From: Streptomyces durmitorensis
GTDB taxonomy: Bacteria > Actinomycetota > Actinomycetes > Streptomycetales > Streptomycetaceae
Direction of reading: 5' to 3'
Assembly: GCF_023498005.1 (NCBI RefSeq)
Contig: NZ_CP097289.1
Coordinates: 6,324,001-6,388,000, forward strand
DNA: 64,000 nt
Of this stretch, positions 35,620 through 44,052 are shown one piece after another (the first letter of the stretch is position 1; the number at the start of each line of letters is the position of its first letter). Under the pieces are notes generated by a model. That model saw only the letters and a list, made by a program, of their open reading frames with translations. It did not search any database and was not told the origin of the DNA. A program made the translations under genes and the position numbers.

Positions 35620-37197
35620 ATGGCTCCCCCCGCCCCCGCGCCACCGTCGCACCCCCCGCACACCGCGACCGTCGCCGGTGTCCCCGTCGACACCCGGCAC
35701 TGGATCGGCGGAGAGCGCATCGCCTCCGCCGCTTCCCCCGCGTCGGCGACCGCCGCCACCTTCACCGACCACTCACCCCTCGACGGAGCCCCGCTCGCCG
35801 AGATCGCCCGCGGCGGCGCCGCGGAGGCGCGGGCGGCCGTGGCCGCGGCCCGCGCGGCCTTTCCCGCCTGGGCCGCCACCCCGCCCGCCGAGCGCGCCAG
35901 GCTCCTGCACGCCGTCGCCGACGGGGTCGAGGCCCGCATCGAGGACCTCGCCGCCGTCGAGACCGCCGACAACGGCGCACTCCTGCGCTCCCACCGCCGC
36001 GGCGTCATGCCCCGCGTCGCCCACAACCTCCGCTACTTCGCCGACCGCCTCCTCGCCCTGGCCCACGACGACTTCGAGACCCGGGGCCACACGAACCACG
36101 TGACCTGGGACCCGGCGGGGCCTGCCGTGCTCATCACGCCGTGGAACGCGCCCCTGATGCTGGCCAGTTGGAAGATCGCACCCGCCCTTGCCGCCGGGAG
36201 CACCGTCGTCCTCAAGCCCGCCGAGTGGACCCCGCTGACCGCGTCGCTCTTCGCGGACATCGCGCACGAGGCGGGGCTTCCCGCCGGGGTCCTCAACGTG
36301 GTGCAGGGGTACGGGGCGGAGGTGGGCGAGCCGCTCGTCGCCGATCCCGACGTGCGGCGGATCAGCTTCACCGGGTCCGTGCCCACCGCGCGGCGGATCG
36401 CCGCGACCGCGGGCGCGCACCTCGTGCCGTGCAGCTTCGAGCTGGGCGGCAAGTCCCCGCTGCTCGTCTTCGCGGACGCCGACCTGGAGCTTGCGGCCGA
36501 CCTCGCCGTCGAGCAGTTCGACAACGCGGGGCAGGTCTGCCTGGCCGCCACCCGGATCCTGGTCGAGGAGTCGGCGCGGGAGGCCTTCCTCGGTCACTTT
36601 CTCGACCGGGTGGCGAAGTTGACCCAGGGAGATCCGCGCGACGAAGCCACCGACATCGGGCCCAACATCCACCCCCGGCACGTCGAGCGCGTCGACGGAT
36701 TCGTGCGGCGCGCCCTGGACGCGGGCGCCACGGCGATCACCGGCGGCGGCCGCAACACCGGACTCGCCGGACTCGCGGGACTCGGCGGGCTCGGTGGGCT
36801 CGGTGGGCTCGGTGGGAACTACTACCTCCCCACCCTCCTCACCGACGTCGCCCAGGACTCCGAGATCGTGCAGGAAGAGGTCTTCGGGCCCGTCCTCACC
36901 CTCCAGACCTTCCCCGACGGCGACGAGGACGAGGCCGTGCGCCTCGCCAACGACACCCGCTTCGGCCTCGCCGCGACCCTCGCCACCGGCGACCGCGAGC
37001 GCGCCGACCGGGTCACCGCACGGCTCGTCGCCGGCACGGTCTGGGTCAACTGCTTCTTCGTACGCGACCTTTCGGCGCCCTTCGGCGGCTCCCGCGCGTC
37101 GGGCATCGGGCGCGAGGGCGGCGACTGGTCCTTCGACTTCTACTGCGACCTGAAGAACACCGTGACCGCGCCGAAGGGATGGGCCCGCCATGGGTGA
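35620..37197 (+). CDS. HpaE-like aldehyde dehydrogenase
   Basis: NAD(P)-dependent dehydrogenase of 525 residues. The motif PWNAPLMLASWKIAPALAAGSTVVLKPAEWTPLTASLF matches the HpaE/5-carboxymethyl-2-hydroxymuconate-semialdehyde dehydrogenase type. Catalytic Glu274 is in ELGGKSP and Cys307 in FDNAGQVCLAATR. Near residue 385 a Gly-Leu repeat of about 18 residues, encoded by repeated 9-bp units (about 36762-36816), interrupts the usual turn before the NYYLPTLL motif. First gene of the ring-cleavage operon; the next gene starts before its stop (8-bp overlap). Confidence 0.93.
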   Translation: MAPPAPAPPSHPPHTATVAGVPVDTRHWIGGERIASAASPASATAATFTDHSPLDGAPLAEIARGGAAEARAAVAAARAAFPAWAATPPAERARLLHAVADGVEARIEDLAAVETADNGALLRSHRRGVMPRVAHNLRYFADRLLALAHDDFETRGHTNHVTWDPAGPAVLITPWNAPLMLASWKIAPALAAGSTVVLKPAEWTPLTASLFADIAHEAGLPAGVLNVVQGYGAEVGEPLVADPDVRRISFTGSVPTARRIAATAGAHLVPCSFELGGKSPLLVFADADLELAADLAVEQFDNAGQVCLAATRILVEESAREAFLGHFLDRVAKLTQGDPRDEATDIGPNIHPRHVERVDGFVRRALDAGATAITGGGRNTGLAGLAGLGGLGGLGGLGGNYYLPTLLTDVAQDSEIVQEEVFGPVLTLQTFPDGDEDEAVRLANDTRFGLAATLATGDRERADRVTARLVAGTVWVNCFFVRDLSAPFGGSRASGIGREGGDWSFDFYCDLKNTVTAPKGWARHG

Positions 37198-38107
37198 GAT
37201 CGTCGGGGCGGGACTCCTCGCCCACGTGCCCACCATCGTGCTGCCCGAAGAGACCCGCAAAGAGCTCAACGAAGGCCGCGAGATCAGCCTGGTGCCCGGG
37301 CTGCGGCGGCTGCGCGAGGAGATCTTCGAGACGCTCGACCACGACACCGTCGTCGTCCTCGACTCGCACTGGGCCACCACGGTCGAGTTCGTCGTCTCCG
37401 CGCACGCGCGCCGCGCCGGGCTCTTCACCTCGGAGGAGCTGCCGCGCGGCATGTGCCGGATGCCGTACGACTACCCCGGCGACCCCGAACTCGCCTCCGC
37501 CATCGCACAGTTCGGCGATCGGCACGGCACATGGATCACTCCGATCGACGACCCGTACCTGCCGGTCCACTACGCCACGATCAACCTCTGGAAGTACCTG
37601 GGCGAAGGCCTCCCGGACAAGAAGTGGCTCTCGATCGGCGTCTGCCAGACCGGCGACACCGAGGACCACCTGCGGCTCGGCCGCGCGCTCGCCGACGGGA
37701 TCGCCGCGTTGCCCGACCGCAAGGTCGTCCTCGTCGCGTCCGGCGCGCTCTCGCACACCTTCTGGCCGCTGCGGCAGCTGCGTGCCCACGAGTCGAGCGA
37801 GCCGTCCCACATCCGTACGCCCGAGGCGCGGGCCGCGGACGAGGAGTGCGTCGAGCGGCTCGAACGCGGAGAGCACGCCGAAGTCCTGCGCACGATGCCG
37901 GAGTTCCTCACCCACAAGCCCGAGGCCCGCTTCGGCCACTATCTGATGATGATCGGTGCTCTCGGAGAAGAGCGGTGCTCTGCGCCGGGGCGCGCCTACA
38001 GCTCGTACGAGAACTCGGTCGGCACCGGCCAGATGCACCTGTGGTTCGACCGCCCCGCCGATGGCTGGACCGCCACGCCCGACAGGAGTGAGGCCTCCCT
38101 CGCATGA
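37190..38107 (+). CDS. Class III extradiol dioxygenase (homoprotocatechuate 2,3-dioxygenase type)
   Basis: LigB-fold iron(II) enzyme of 305 residues, matching HpcB/HpaD-like 3,4-dihydroxyphenylacetate 2,3-dioxygenases in length. Candidate metal and active-site residues: His in GLLAHVPTIVLP, His in LDSHWATTVEF, and His in SGALSHTFWPL with a later Glu/His region. It cleaves a catechol ring to a hydroxymuconate semialdehyde, which the preceding dehydrogenase would oxidise. Translationally coupled on both sides. Confidence 0.88.
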   Translation: MGEIVGAGLLAHVPTIVLPEETRKELNEGREISLVPGLRRLREEIFETLDHDTVVVLDSHWATTVEFVVSAHARRAGLFTSEELPRGMCRMPYDYPGDPELASAIAQFGDRHGTWITPIDDPYLPVHYATINLWKYLGEGLPDKKWLSIGVCQTGDTEDHLRLGRALADGIAALPDRKVVLVASGALSHTFWPLRQLRAHESSEPSHIRTPEARAADEECVERLERGEHAEVLRTMPEFLTHKPEARFGHYLMMIGALGEERCSAPGRAYSSYENSVGTGQMHLWFDRPADGWTATPDRSEASLA

Positions 38108-38958
38108 CATCCACCGTCGAATACCGCCGCATCCTCCTCGAAGGCGCCGCAGTCCAGGTCGTGCGGGAGGGGGACGAGCTCGTCGCCGCGGACGGACGCC
38201 GTGTGAAGGCGGCGGAGGCGAGCCATCTCCCTCCCGTACGGCCCTCCAAGGTGATCGCCGTCCACCTCAACCACCGCAGCAGAGTGGCCGAGTTCGGAGT
38301 CTCCCTGCCGCCCGCGCCCACCTACTTCCACAAGCCGGTCTCGGCGCTGAACGCGCACGGCGGTGCGGTCGTCCGCCCCGAGGGCTGCAAGTACCTCAAC
38401 TACGAGGGCGAGATCGGCATCGTCATCGGCCGGACCTGCCGCAACATCGCCCCGGCCGATGCCGCCGCGTACATCGCGGGCTACACCGTCGCCAACGACT
38501 ACGGCCTGCACGACTTCCGCGACACCGACGCCGGTTCGATGCTGCGGGTCAAGGGCTCCGACACGCTCTGCCCGCTGGGTCCCGGCCTCGTCACCGGGTG
38601 GGACTTCCGCGCCAAGTACCTGCGGACGTACGTCAACGGGACGCTGGTGCAGGACGGTTCGACGGACGAGATGGAGTGGGACATGCACTATCTCGTCGCC
38701 GACATCGCCCGCACGATCACCTTGGAGCCCGGCGACGTACTCCTCTCCGGAACCCCCGCGGGCTCGCGCCCCGTGCGTCCGGGAGACGTCGTCGAGGTCG
38801 AGGCCGAGGGTCTCGGCCGCCTCACGAACCACATCGTCACAGGACCGACGGCCATCCGCCCCGACATCGGCGCGCAGCCCACGGAGTCCGAGGAGGTCGT
38901 CTCGACGGCTTTCGGGGGCGACTGGGAGTTCCGTGGAGTCCGGGCACCGCGCCGCTGA
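38104..38958 (+). CDS. Fumarylacetoacetate-hydrolase-fold enzyme (HpaG-like)
   Basis: Protein of 284 residues with the FAH fold: metal motif E-G-E-I-G (NYEGEIGIVIGR), FHKPVSALNAHGGAV, the KGSDTLCPLGPGLVT signature, and GDVLLSGTPAGS. Such enzymes decarboxylate or isomerise 2-hydroxy-hepta-2,4-diene-1,7-dioate-type products in homoprotocatechuate breakdown, or hydrolyse acylpyruvates. Overlaps the dioxygenase stop (ATGA). Confidence 0.88.
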   Translation: MTSTVEYRRILLEGAAVQVVREGDELVAADGRRVKAAEASHLPPVRPSKVIAVHLNHRSRVAEFGVSLPPAPTYFHKPVSALNAHGGAVVRPEGCKYLNYEGEIGIVIGRTCRNIAPADAAAYIAGYTVANDYGLHDFRDTDAGSMLRVKGSDTLCPLGPGLVTGWDFRAKYLRTYVNGTLVQDGSTDEMEWDMHYLVADIARTITLEPGDVLLSGTPAGSRPVRPGDVVEVEAEGLGRLTNHIVTGPTAIRPDIGAQPTESEEVVSTAFGGDWEFRGVRAPRR

Positions 38959-38984
38959 GTCCCCCACTCGCCAAGGGAGTTCAC

Positions 38985-39176
38985 ATGCTCAAGGTCACCG
39001 TCGACCTGGACGTCTGCCAGGACCACGGGCAGTGCGTCTTCGCCGCGCCTGACGTCTTCACGCTCGACGACAACGGCCGTCTCGCATACGTCGCATCGCC
39101 CGACGAAGCCCTGCGGGCCGACGCGGAGGACGCCGCCGACGTCTGCCCGCTGCAGGCCATCCGGGTCGAGGGCTGA
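38985..39176 (+). CDS. 3Fe-4S ferredoxin, likely donor to the P450
   Basis: Protein of 63 residues with the C-Q-D-H-G-Q-C pattern (CxxHGxC) and the distal CPLQA of P450-type single-cluster ferredoxins: three Cys, one position replaced by His. Located in the ring-cleavage operon before a ferredoxin reductase. With that reductase it should carry electrons to the P450 at 28070-29344, which shares the operator. Confidence 0.92.
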   Translation: MLKVTVDLDVCQDHGQCVFAAPDVFTLDDNGRLAYVASPDEALRADAEDAADVCPLQAIRVEG

Positions 39177-39182
39177 CCGGGC

Positions 39183-40460
39183 ATGGCATCAGTGGAATCG
39201 GCGGCATCGGAGGCATCGGCCGGAATCGCAGTGGTCGGCGCGTCGCTCGGCGGGCTGCGGGCGGCGGAACAGCTACGGGCGGCGGGGTGGGAGGGGCCCG
39301 TCACGGTGTACGGGGACGAGCCCCACCGCCCCTACAACCGCCCCCCGTTGTCGAAGGAGGTGCTCGCGGGCGAGGCCACCGCCGCCGCCACGGCGCTGCG
39401 TCACCGCCCCAGCATCGACGACGTCACCTGGCGGCTCGGCGCGGCGGTCGAATCCGCCGACCTGACCGCACGCACGCTGACGCTCGCCGACGGTTCGGTC
39501 CACGCGTACGAGGGCTTGGTGGCCGCCACAGGGGTGCGACCACGCAGGCTTCCGCTGCCAGGGGGTCCGCCACGGCATGTCGTACGGACGCTGGAGGACT
39601 CGGTGGCGCTGCGCGCCGAACTGGGTGACGGCGTAAGGGTGTTGGTGATCGGCGCGGGTTTCATCGGCTGCGAGGTGGCGGCCACGGCCCGCAAGGTGGG
39701 CTGCGAGGTCACGGTCGTCGCACCGGAGGCCGAGCCGATGACGCTCGCCGTGGGGGAGGAGCTGGGGCGGGCGCTGCGGCGGCGGCACGAGGCGCGGGGC
39801 GTGCGGTTCCGGATGGGGCGGCTCGTGGCGGAACTGGGCGACGAGTGCGCGGTGTTGGACGACGGGAGCGAGTGCGCCGCCGATGTCGTCGTCGAGGCGG
39901 TCGGCTCGCTGCCGAATGTGGAGTGGCTGGGGGCGAGCGAGGGGGGCACCCCAGGCCTCGGCCCGGACCTGACGGACGGCATCCTCTGCGACGCGCATCT
40001 GCGCATCGGGGGTCTGCCGCACGCGGTGGCCGTGGGGGACGTGGCACGCTTCCCGAACCCTCGGTACGGGGCGCTCGCGCGACGGGTCGAGCACTGGTCG
40101 ATGCCGGCGGACTGTGCGCGGCATGCGGCGCGGGTGCTGGTGGCGGGGCTGCGGGGCGAGGCCCACGGCTTGGCGCCGTTCGCGCCGCTGCCGTCCTTCT
40201 GGAGCGATCAGTTCGATCTGCGGGTGCAGTCGTTCGGGCTGCCGGGGGTGGGGGACCGGGCGGAGCTGTTGGAGGGGGATGCGGAGTCGGTGGAGGGGGA
40301 TGTGGTGTACGGGTACTACGGGGGCGAGCGGTTGGTGGGGGTCGTCGCACTGGGAGGTTCCAAGGCCGTCGCGCTGGCCGGGCGTTACCGGGCGGATCTG
40401 ATGGAGCTGCCGGACGGGCTGGACCTCAGCCCGTCGTGGGGGTCCCTCCCTGCTCTTTGA
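39183..40460 (+). CDS. FAD-dependent ferredoxin reductase
   Basis: Protein of 425 residues with a variant FAD dinucleotide fold (GIAVVGASLGGLRAAEQLR), an NAD fold (RVLVIGAGFIGCEVAATARK), and the ATGVRPRRLP and GDVARFPNPRYGALARRVEHW motifs of rubredoxin/ferredoxin reductases. The C-terminal dimer domain (DQFDLRVQSFGLPG) is complete. The N-terminus is extended by an Ala/Ser/Glu repeat before the FAD motif. Last gene of the operon; it passes NAD(P)H electrons to the 3Fe-4S ferredoxin. Confidence 0.92.
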   Translation: MASVESAASEASAGIAVVGASLGGLRAAEQLRAAGWEGPVTVYGDEPHRPYNRPPLSKEVLAGEATAAATALRHRPSIDDVTWRLGAAVESADLTARTLTLADGSVHAYEGLVAATGVRPRRLPLPGGPPRHVVRTLEDSVALRAELGDGVRVLVIGAGFIGCEVAATARKVGCEVTVVAPEAEPMTLAVGEELGRALRRRHEARGVRFRMGRLVAELGDECAVLDDGSECAADVVVEAVGSLPNVEWLGASEGGTPGLGPDLTDGILCDAHLRIGGLPHAVAVGDVARFPNPRYGALARRVEHWSMPADCARHAARVLVAGLRGEAHGLAPFAPLPSFWSDQFDLRVQSFGLPGVGDRAELLEGDAESVEGDVVYGYYGGERLVGVVALGGSKAVALAGRYRADLMELPDGLDLSPSWGSLPAL

Positions 40461-40548
40461 GAGCTTGGGGGAGGGTGCGGACGCACTCAGCAGGTGTAGA
40501 CGGGGCTCGGAGCTCCGGAGCCCCGGAGCCCCGGAGCGCCGAACCCCG

Positions 40549-42513
40549 CTATCCCCCCACCGCACTCAGCAACGCCAACGGCGCCGCCGCCGACCGTGAC
40601 TCCCGTACGCACGCGTGCGGGTAGGGGACGGGGCCCGGGTAGGACTCCCGTCCGTAGCCCGCGAGCACCTCCGGCAGGCGGTCGCCGCCCCGTGACGCCG
40701 CCGCGACCAGGCCCCTCGCCACCGCCCGCGCCTCGTCGTGCAGGCCGTAGCGTGCGAGGCCCAGGGTGATCAGGGCGTTGTCGTGCGGCCACACCGACCC
40801 CCGGTGGTAGGAGAGCGGGTGGTACGCGGGCTGGCCCGCGGCCAGGGTGCGGACTCCCCAGCCCGAGAAGAAGTCCGGTTCCAGGAGGCGGCGGCCCACC
40901 GTCTCCCCGTACTCCTTGTCCAGGAGCCCGGACCACAGCAGGTGCCCCGCGTCCGAGGCGAGCGCGTCGACCTGGTGGCCGTTGCCGTCCAGGGCCAGCG
41001 CGGGGAAGCCCCGTGACGGCATCCAGAAGTCGCGCTGGAAGCGGTCCCGCAGGTCGGCCGCCGCCTGCGTCAGGAGGTCGGCGTACACCGTGTCGCCCCA
41101 GACCGTGCGCGCCAGCCACGCCGTACGGCCAAGGGCGTCGTACGCGTAGCCCTGCGCGCCCGCCGCCATCACGGGGCCCGTGGCGCGGCTGCCGTCGGCG
41201 GAGCAGATCGCGCCGGGGGAGTCCTTCCAGTTCTGGTTGGCGAGGCCGCCCTCGTCCGCGCGGTAGACGAGATAGCCGCGCGAGGTGAGGCCGCCGTGGT
41301 CGAGGATCCAGCCGACAGCGGCCCGCGCGTGCGGCTCCAGGCGGCGGGCCAGGGCCGTGTCGCCGGTCTGCTCCGTGTACGCGCCGAGCAGCACGAGGAA
41401 GAGCGGGGTCGCGTCGACCGAGCCGTAGTAGCGCCCGTACGGCACCTGCTCGAAGTGGGCGAGCTCCCCGTGCCGCACCTCGTGCACGATCTTGCCCGGC
41501 TGGGCGACCGCCCCTTCGGTGGCCTCCGTCGCCTGGGCGGCGGCGAGTGCGGGCAGCGTCGCCGCTGCCAGGCGCGGCAGATAGGGCAGGGCGAAGAGCG
41601 AGGTCAGGAGGGCGTCGCGGCCCAGGAGCGTCACGAACCAGGGGACGCCCGCCGCGGGGACGCTCAGCGTCTCGCCGTCAGGACCGGTCGCGGGCACCTG
41701 GAGCACGGCGAGGTCCGCCAGGCCCCGCTCGCACGCCGCCGCGAGCTCGGGCCAGCCGCCGGGGATCTCGATGCCCGATGCGAACTCGCTCTCCAGGGCG
41801 GCCAGTTGCTCGGCTGCTTCCGCCGGGCCCGCAGGGACTCGTGGCTCCGGCGCGCCGTGCGGGTGCGCCGCGACACGCAGTGCCACCTCCGCCGTGCCGT
41901 GCGCGTCGAGGTCGAGGGTCCAGACGAGCCGCCGCGCCCCTGTCCCGGTCTCCTCGACCGCGTCCGGGGCGGGCTCGGCGGTCACGGTCGTGCGGGAGCA
42001 CCACTCGCGGCGCCGGTAGGCGAACTCGATGCCCCGGATCTCCTCGCCCTCACCGCCGCCGATGACCTTGCGCGACCTGACGGCGCCCGTCTTCGCGTAC
42101 GTACGGTGGTCGGAGCGCAGCTCGAACTGGTCGGTGAAGTCGGCGTCCACGGTCAGCGCGATGAGCACGGTCGTCGGCACCACGCGATTGCACGTGACGC
42201 GCAGCGACTCCACGAACGCGCCTTCTGCGACGGCCTGTTCGCGGAAGATCGTGCAGGAGGCCGGCTCCTGCCTGCCGCCGCGCGGGACGAGGACGCACCG
42301 GGCCACGCCCGCGTCCGCGTCGGCGTCCGACACCGGCGCGAGGATCTCCGGCACTGCCCCGTCGACCGTCAGCTGCCAGCGGCTCAGGTGCCGTGCGTCG
42401 CGCACGAACAGGCCGTCCGGGGCCGTGCCGCCGCGCACCCCGCTGATGTCGCCGCCCGAGCCGATCGCCGCGAACGTGCCGCCCCGCACCAGTGGTTGAC
42501 GCCGATCAGACAT
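40549..42513 (-). CDS. Amylo-alpha-1,6-glucosidase-like protein (GDE N-terminal domain)
   Basis: Protein of 654 residues. The N-terminal glycogen-debranching bis domain (residues about 6-200, GTFAAIGSGGDISG…GLFVRDARHLSRWQL) leads to an alpha/alpha barrel (GVPWFVTLLGRDALLTSLF, YGRYYGSVDATPLFLVLLGAY, NQNWKDSPGAI, PLSYHRGSVWPHDNALI). This is the architecture of bacterial amylo-alpha-1,6-glucosidases. Cytoplasmic. Its start overlaps the upstream hydrolase stop by 8 bp. Which alpha-glucan is processed is unknown. Confidence 0.9.
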   Translation of the reverse strand: MSDRRQPLVRGGTFAAIGSGGDISGVRGGTAPDGLFVRDARHLSRWQLTVDGAVPEILAPVSDADADAGVARCVLVPRGGRQEPASCTIFREQAVAEGAFVESLRVTCNRVVPTTVLIALTVDADFTDQFELRSDHRTYAKTGAVRSRKVIGGGEGEEIRGIEFAYRRREWCSRTTVTAEPAPDAVEETGTGARRLVWTLDLDAHGTAEVALRVAAHPHGAPEPRVPAGPAEAAEQLAALESEFASGIEIPGGWPELAAACERGLADLAVLQVPATGPDGETLSVPAAGVPWFVTLLGRDALLTSLFALPYLPRLAAATLPALAAAQATEATEGAVAQPGKIVHEVRHGELAHFEQVPYGRYYGSVDATPLFLVLLGAYTEQTGDTALARRLEPHARAAVGWILDHGGLTSRGYLVYRADEGGLANQNWKDSPGAICSADGSRATGPVMAAGAQGYAYDALGRTAWLARTVWGDTVYADLLTQAAADLRDRFQRDFWMPSRGFPALALDGNGHQVDALASDAGHLLWSGLLDKEYGETVGRRLLEPDFFSGWGVRTLAAGQPAYHPLSYHRGSVWPHDNALITLGLARYGLHDEARAVARGLVAAASRGGDRLPEVLAGYGRESYPGPVPYPHACVRESRSAAAPLALLSAVGG

Positions 42514-43951
42514 CCCTGAACCCCTCCCTCTTCACCGCCACGGAAGCCACGTCAGCGGACCTCCCGTGCGGCTCCTCGTCACGCCCGGCGGGATCGTCGA
42601 GCAGCAGATCCAGGGCGAGCGCGGCGCTCCAGCCGAAGCCGCGCGCACCGCAGCCCCGCCCTGTGTACGGGTCCACGTACTCCGCGAACCCGGACTCACC
42701 GGCCACGTCGAGCAGCGCTCGGCGCAGACCGTCCGCCCGCGCGCGCTCGCCGTGCAGCCGAAGTCCCCGCTCCAGCAGCCAGTTGGTGTTGAACCACGCG
42801 GGCCCGCGCCAGTACCGGCGCGGGTCGAAGGCGCTGCCCGTGAGGTCGTAGCTCGGCACGAGCCGGGCGGGGCCGCCGAGGCCGAAGTGCGGTCCGCACG
42901 CGGTCCGTACGAGTGCGGTGGCGACGCGGTGTGGCAGTGCGGGCAGGATCAGTGGGACGAGGCCGCCGACCCCGCGCTCCGGCACCAGCTCCCCGTCTCC
43001 GTGCCCGGACCGCAGGTCACGGCTGAAGAAGAGCCCCTCCGCCGGGTCCCACAGGCGCTCCACGAGGGTCCACGTCAGCGCCTGCGCTCGGGCCTCCCGC
43101 GCGCTGGACGCCTCGTGCAGGCCCAACTCGGCCTCGATACGGGCCAGTGCGTACTCGGAGGAGATCAGGAGCGCGTTGAAGGAGGGGTCCTCGACGGCGA
43201 ACTCGCCCGCCCCGTCGGCGTACCGACGATCCCGGTAGGCGGCGGCGAGGCGCACATATCTGCCGTAGTCGAGATCGGTAGGCCGATCCTCCGGGGCGCC
43301 GTGGTCCAGGTCGGCGCGGCGGTACGCGGCCGGGTCCGTCGGCGTCACGCGGCTCAACGGGGCGTCCCAGCAAGGGCTGTTGTCCATGCCCTGCTCCCAG
43401 GGGTGGACGACGGAGGCGAGTCCCGCGCCGCCCGCGTCCCTGCGGTCAAGGAGATAGCGGTGCCAGGCGGCGAGCCGCGGGTGGGCGCGGGCCAGGAACG
43501 AACGGGCGCGGGAGAGGCCGGGGTCGGCGCGGTGGACCAGCCAGACGGCGAGCGCGTGGACCGGCGGCTGCACGATGCCGGAGGTCTGCACGGCACCGGG
43601 TGCACCGGCCGCACGGCCTGCCGTGGTGGAGCGCCAGAAGTCGGGGCTGGGAAAGTAGGCGTCCAGGGGGACGGCAGGGTTGAACACGATGTGCGGGACG
43701 CGGCCGTCGCCCCACTGGGCACGGAAGAGCGTCTCCAGCTCCAACTGCGCCCGTAAGGGGGAGAGATGACGCAGCCCGATCGCGATGAACGCCGAGTCCC
43801 AGGACCACTGGTGCGGATAGAGCTGCCGGGAAGGGACCGTCGACGTGCCCGTCCAGTTGGCCCGCAGGGCCTCGGCGGCACGCTCGCGCAGCGAGGTCGT
43901 GACGCGGCGGGCGGTCAGCTGGGCCGTACGGCCCACGTTCGTGCGGTCCAC
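42506..43951 (-). CDS. GH63/MGH1-like glycoside hydrolase
   Basis: Protein of 481 residues with an (alpha/alpha)6-barrel: YPHQWSWDSAFIAIGLRHL, HIVFNPAVPLDAYFPSPDFW, SVVHPWEQGMDNSPCWD and RYWRGPAWFNTNWLLERGL. This pattern fits mannosylglycerate hydrolase (MGH1)/GH63-type enzymes that hydrolyse alpha-linked sugars such as glucosylglycerate. First gene of an operon with the debranching-type enzyme; divergent from the ROK regulator, its likely controller. A compatible-solute or glycogen role is inference. Confidence 0.87.
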   Translation of the reverse strand: MDRTNVGRTAQLTARRVTTSLRERAAEALRANWTGTSTVPSRQLYPHQWSWDSAFIAIGLRHLSPLRAQLELETLFRAQWGDGRVPHIVFNPAVPLDAYFPSPDFWRSTTAGRAAGAPGAVQTSGIVQPPVHALAVWLVHRADPGLSRARSFLARAHPRLAAWHRYLLDRRDAGGAGLASVVHPWEQGMDNSPCWDAPLSRVTPTDPAAYRRADLDHGAPEDRPTDLDYGRYVRLAAAYRDRRYADGAGEFAVEDPSFNALLISSEYALARIEAELGLHEASSAREARAQALTWTLVERLWDPAEGLFFSRDLRSGHGDGELVPERGVGGLVPLILPALPHRVATALVRTACGPHFGLGGPARLVPSYDLTGSAFDPRRYWRGPAWFNTNWLLERGLRLHGERARADGLRRALLDVAGESGFAEYVDPYTGRGCGARGFGWSAALALDLLLDDPAGRDEEPHGRSADVASVAVKREGFRDV

Positions 43952-44052
43952 GCGGTTCTCCCCGAGGGCCTCGACGCCCTGTCAGTTCGGTGCTATCCAC
44001 CTTAGGGTTACGCCTACTTAACACGCAAAACTCAATATGTAACGTGGAGTTG

